From Saccoglossus kowalevskii (taxonomy: Eukaryota > Hemichordata > Enteropneusta > Harrimaniidae): a DNA stretch of 21,085 nt. Position numbers and translations under genes: made by a program. The notes beneath the pieces were generated by a model. That model searched no databases. It was not told the DNA's origin and worked only from the letters and a program-made list of their open reading frames with translations. Positions within the stretch are counted from its first letter, which is position 1, and each line of letters starts with the position of its first letter. Positions 19,786 through 21,085 of this stretch are shown piece after piece. The DNA lies in the NCBI RefSeq assembly GCF_000003605.2, contig NW_003135352.1, forward strand, positions 514,097 through 535,181. The letters are read 5' to 3'.

Positions 19786-20132
19786 GTATGTGACTTTACA
19801 AAAGACAAAACATTTCCTGTGCCCTAAGATGTCCTTCCTGTCAAGTTAATATGTTGAAAAGTAGTGCCCTCACCCCTATGTTTTCGGGTTACTGGCTTAT
19901 TGGTATGTTGATGTCCTGAGCTCCAGCTAAATTAAAGTATTCTACAGTAATCCAACTGGCCACATATTTACAGCAGCAACTCTGTAGGTTTAAGAGGTGG
20001 CTCCAGCTGCTACAAGAGAGCTTATACAGCCCATCTTGCGTAAATTATGTCTATCTTGTGATTTTCATGTCCATTGATACAGCCTGATTCACTGATTCAG
20101 ATCATAATACATCTTGAATACCCATTCAGGTC
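19786..20132 (+). other. WDR33 intron 6, non-repetitive start
   Basis: From the GTATGT donor to the satellite there is no exon or clear element. The last ~50 bp (CACTGATTCAGATC, about 20090-20105) already resemble diverged satellite monomers, so the array edge is gradual. Confidence 0.75.
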
Positions 20133-21085
20133 TTAACCCATCTTAGGAAATTTATATGCCTACTGAATACTACCATTAACCCATTTGATCTATCTATGAC
20201 CACTGATTCAGCCCATTAACCCATTTGATCTATCTATGACCACTGATTCAGTCCATTAACCCATTTGATCTATCTATGACCACTGATTCAGTCCATTAAC
20301 CCATTTGATCTATCTATGACCACTGATTCAGTCCATTAACCCATTTGATCTATCTATGACCACTGATTCAGTCCATTAACCCATTTGATCTATCTATGAC
20401 CACTGATTCAGTCCATTAACCCATTTGATCTATCTATGACCACTGATTCAGTCCATTAACCCATTTGATCTATCTATGCCTACTGAATACTACCATTAAC
20501 CCATTTGATCTATCTATGCCTACTGAATACTACCATTAACCCATTTGATCTATGACCACTGATTCAGTCCATTAACCCATTTGATCTATCTATGACCACT
20601 GATTCAGTCCATTAACCCATTTGATCTATCTATGACCACTGATTCAGTCCATTAACCCATTTGATCTATCTATGACCACTGATTCAGTCCATTAACCCAT
20701 TTGATCTATCTATGACCACTGATTCAGTCCATTAACCCATTTGATCTATCTATGCCTACTGAATACTACCATTAACCCATTTGATCTATCTATGCCTACT
20801 GAATACTACCATTAACCCATTTGATCTATCTATGACCACTGATTCAGTCCATTAACCCATTTGATCTATCTATGACCACTGATTCAGTCCATTAACCCAT
20901 TTGATCTATCTATGACCACTGATTCAGTCCATTAACCCATTTGATCTATCTATGACCACTGATTCAGTCCATTAACCCATTTGATCTATCTATGACCACT
21001 GATTCAGTCCATTAACCCATTTGATCTATCTATGCCTACTGAATACTACCATTAACCCATTTGATCTATCTATGCCTACTGAATA
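20133..21085. repeat. 40-bp satellite with higher-order (5A+2B) pattern, runs off the window
   Basis: From 20173, units begin with CCATTAACCCATTTGATCTA every 40 bp. Two monomer types differ in the second half: type A has GACCACTGATTCAG, type B has GCCTACTGAATACT. Order from 20173: seven A, two B, five A, two B, five A, two B (the last cut by the window end). One A unit at 20533 is 36 bp because TCTA is lost. Monomers of one type are almost identical, showing recent homogenisation. The left edge (20133-20172) is a degenerate B-like unit. Confidence 0.96.

Noticed and set aside
20133-21085. Regular 40-bp repeats considered as a CRISPR array
   Set aside because: There are no unique spacers; the whole 40 bp repeats in direct tandem, in an animal intron.

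Overview
The window looks like nuclear DNA from an invertebrate metazoan. It is AT-rich (roughly one third G+C by eye), has short conserved exons split by GT-AG introns of 0.7 to 3.8 kb, and carries tandem and foldback repeats. No bacterial operon, tRNA, rRNA or CRISPR array was seen. The taxon cannot be fixed from the sequence. The proteins resemble deuterostome and lophotrochozoan orthologues about equally, judged against the human proteins from memory.

Two real genes were recognised, arranged head to head. On the minus strand, two exons (5560-5633 and about 4979-5122) encode the N-terminal part of SSU72, the RNA polymerase II CTD phosphatase, including its CX5RS phosphate-binding loop. On the plus strand, six coding exons (9001-9201, 9890-9958, 11745-11849, 14926-15021, 15740-15891, 19688-19785) encode the first 240 residues of WDR33, the CPSF subunit that reads the AAUAAA polyadenylation signal. 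Every exon junction keeps frame. The window ends inside the gene. The start codons are 3.4 kb apart, and the likely promoter region (about 5634-6250) lies between them, with a YY1-type AAGATGGCGGC motif and a possible non-coding first exon for WDR33.

By region: 1-4978 is SSU72 intron 2 or flanking DNA with no supported exon, but with a 155-bp tandem duplication and a hairpin-forming inverted repeat. 4979-5633 holds the SSU72 exons. 5634-8954 is the shared upstream region and probable 5' UTR intron of WDR33. 9001-19785 is WDR33 exons and introns; the introns hold a 157-bp tandem array (13.1-13.95 kb), a putative terminal-inverted-repeat element (12.2-12.8 kb), a duplicated dispersed repeat and microsatellites. 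From about 20.1 kb to the window end, intron 6 is a 40-bp satellite with a higher-order pattern.

Both genes act in the same step of gene expression: coupling RNA polymerase II to mRNA 3'-end cleavage and polyadenylation. The most interesting observations are this divergent pairing and the dense cluster of AATAAA hexamers in WDR33 intron 5, downstream of a weak 5' splice site. Reading through that site would add a 63-residue tail with a hydrophobic segment. This suggests that the AAUAAA reader may control its own transcript by intronic polyadenylation.
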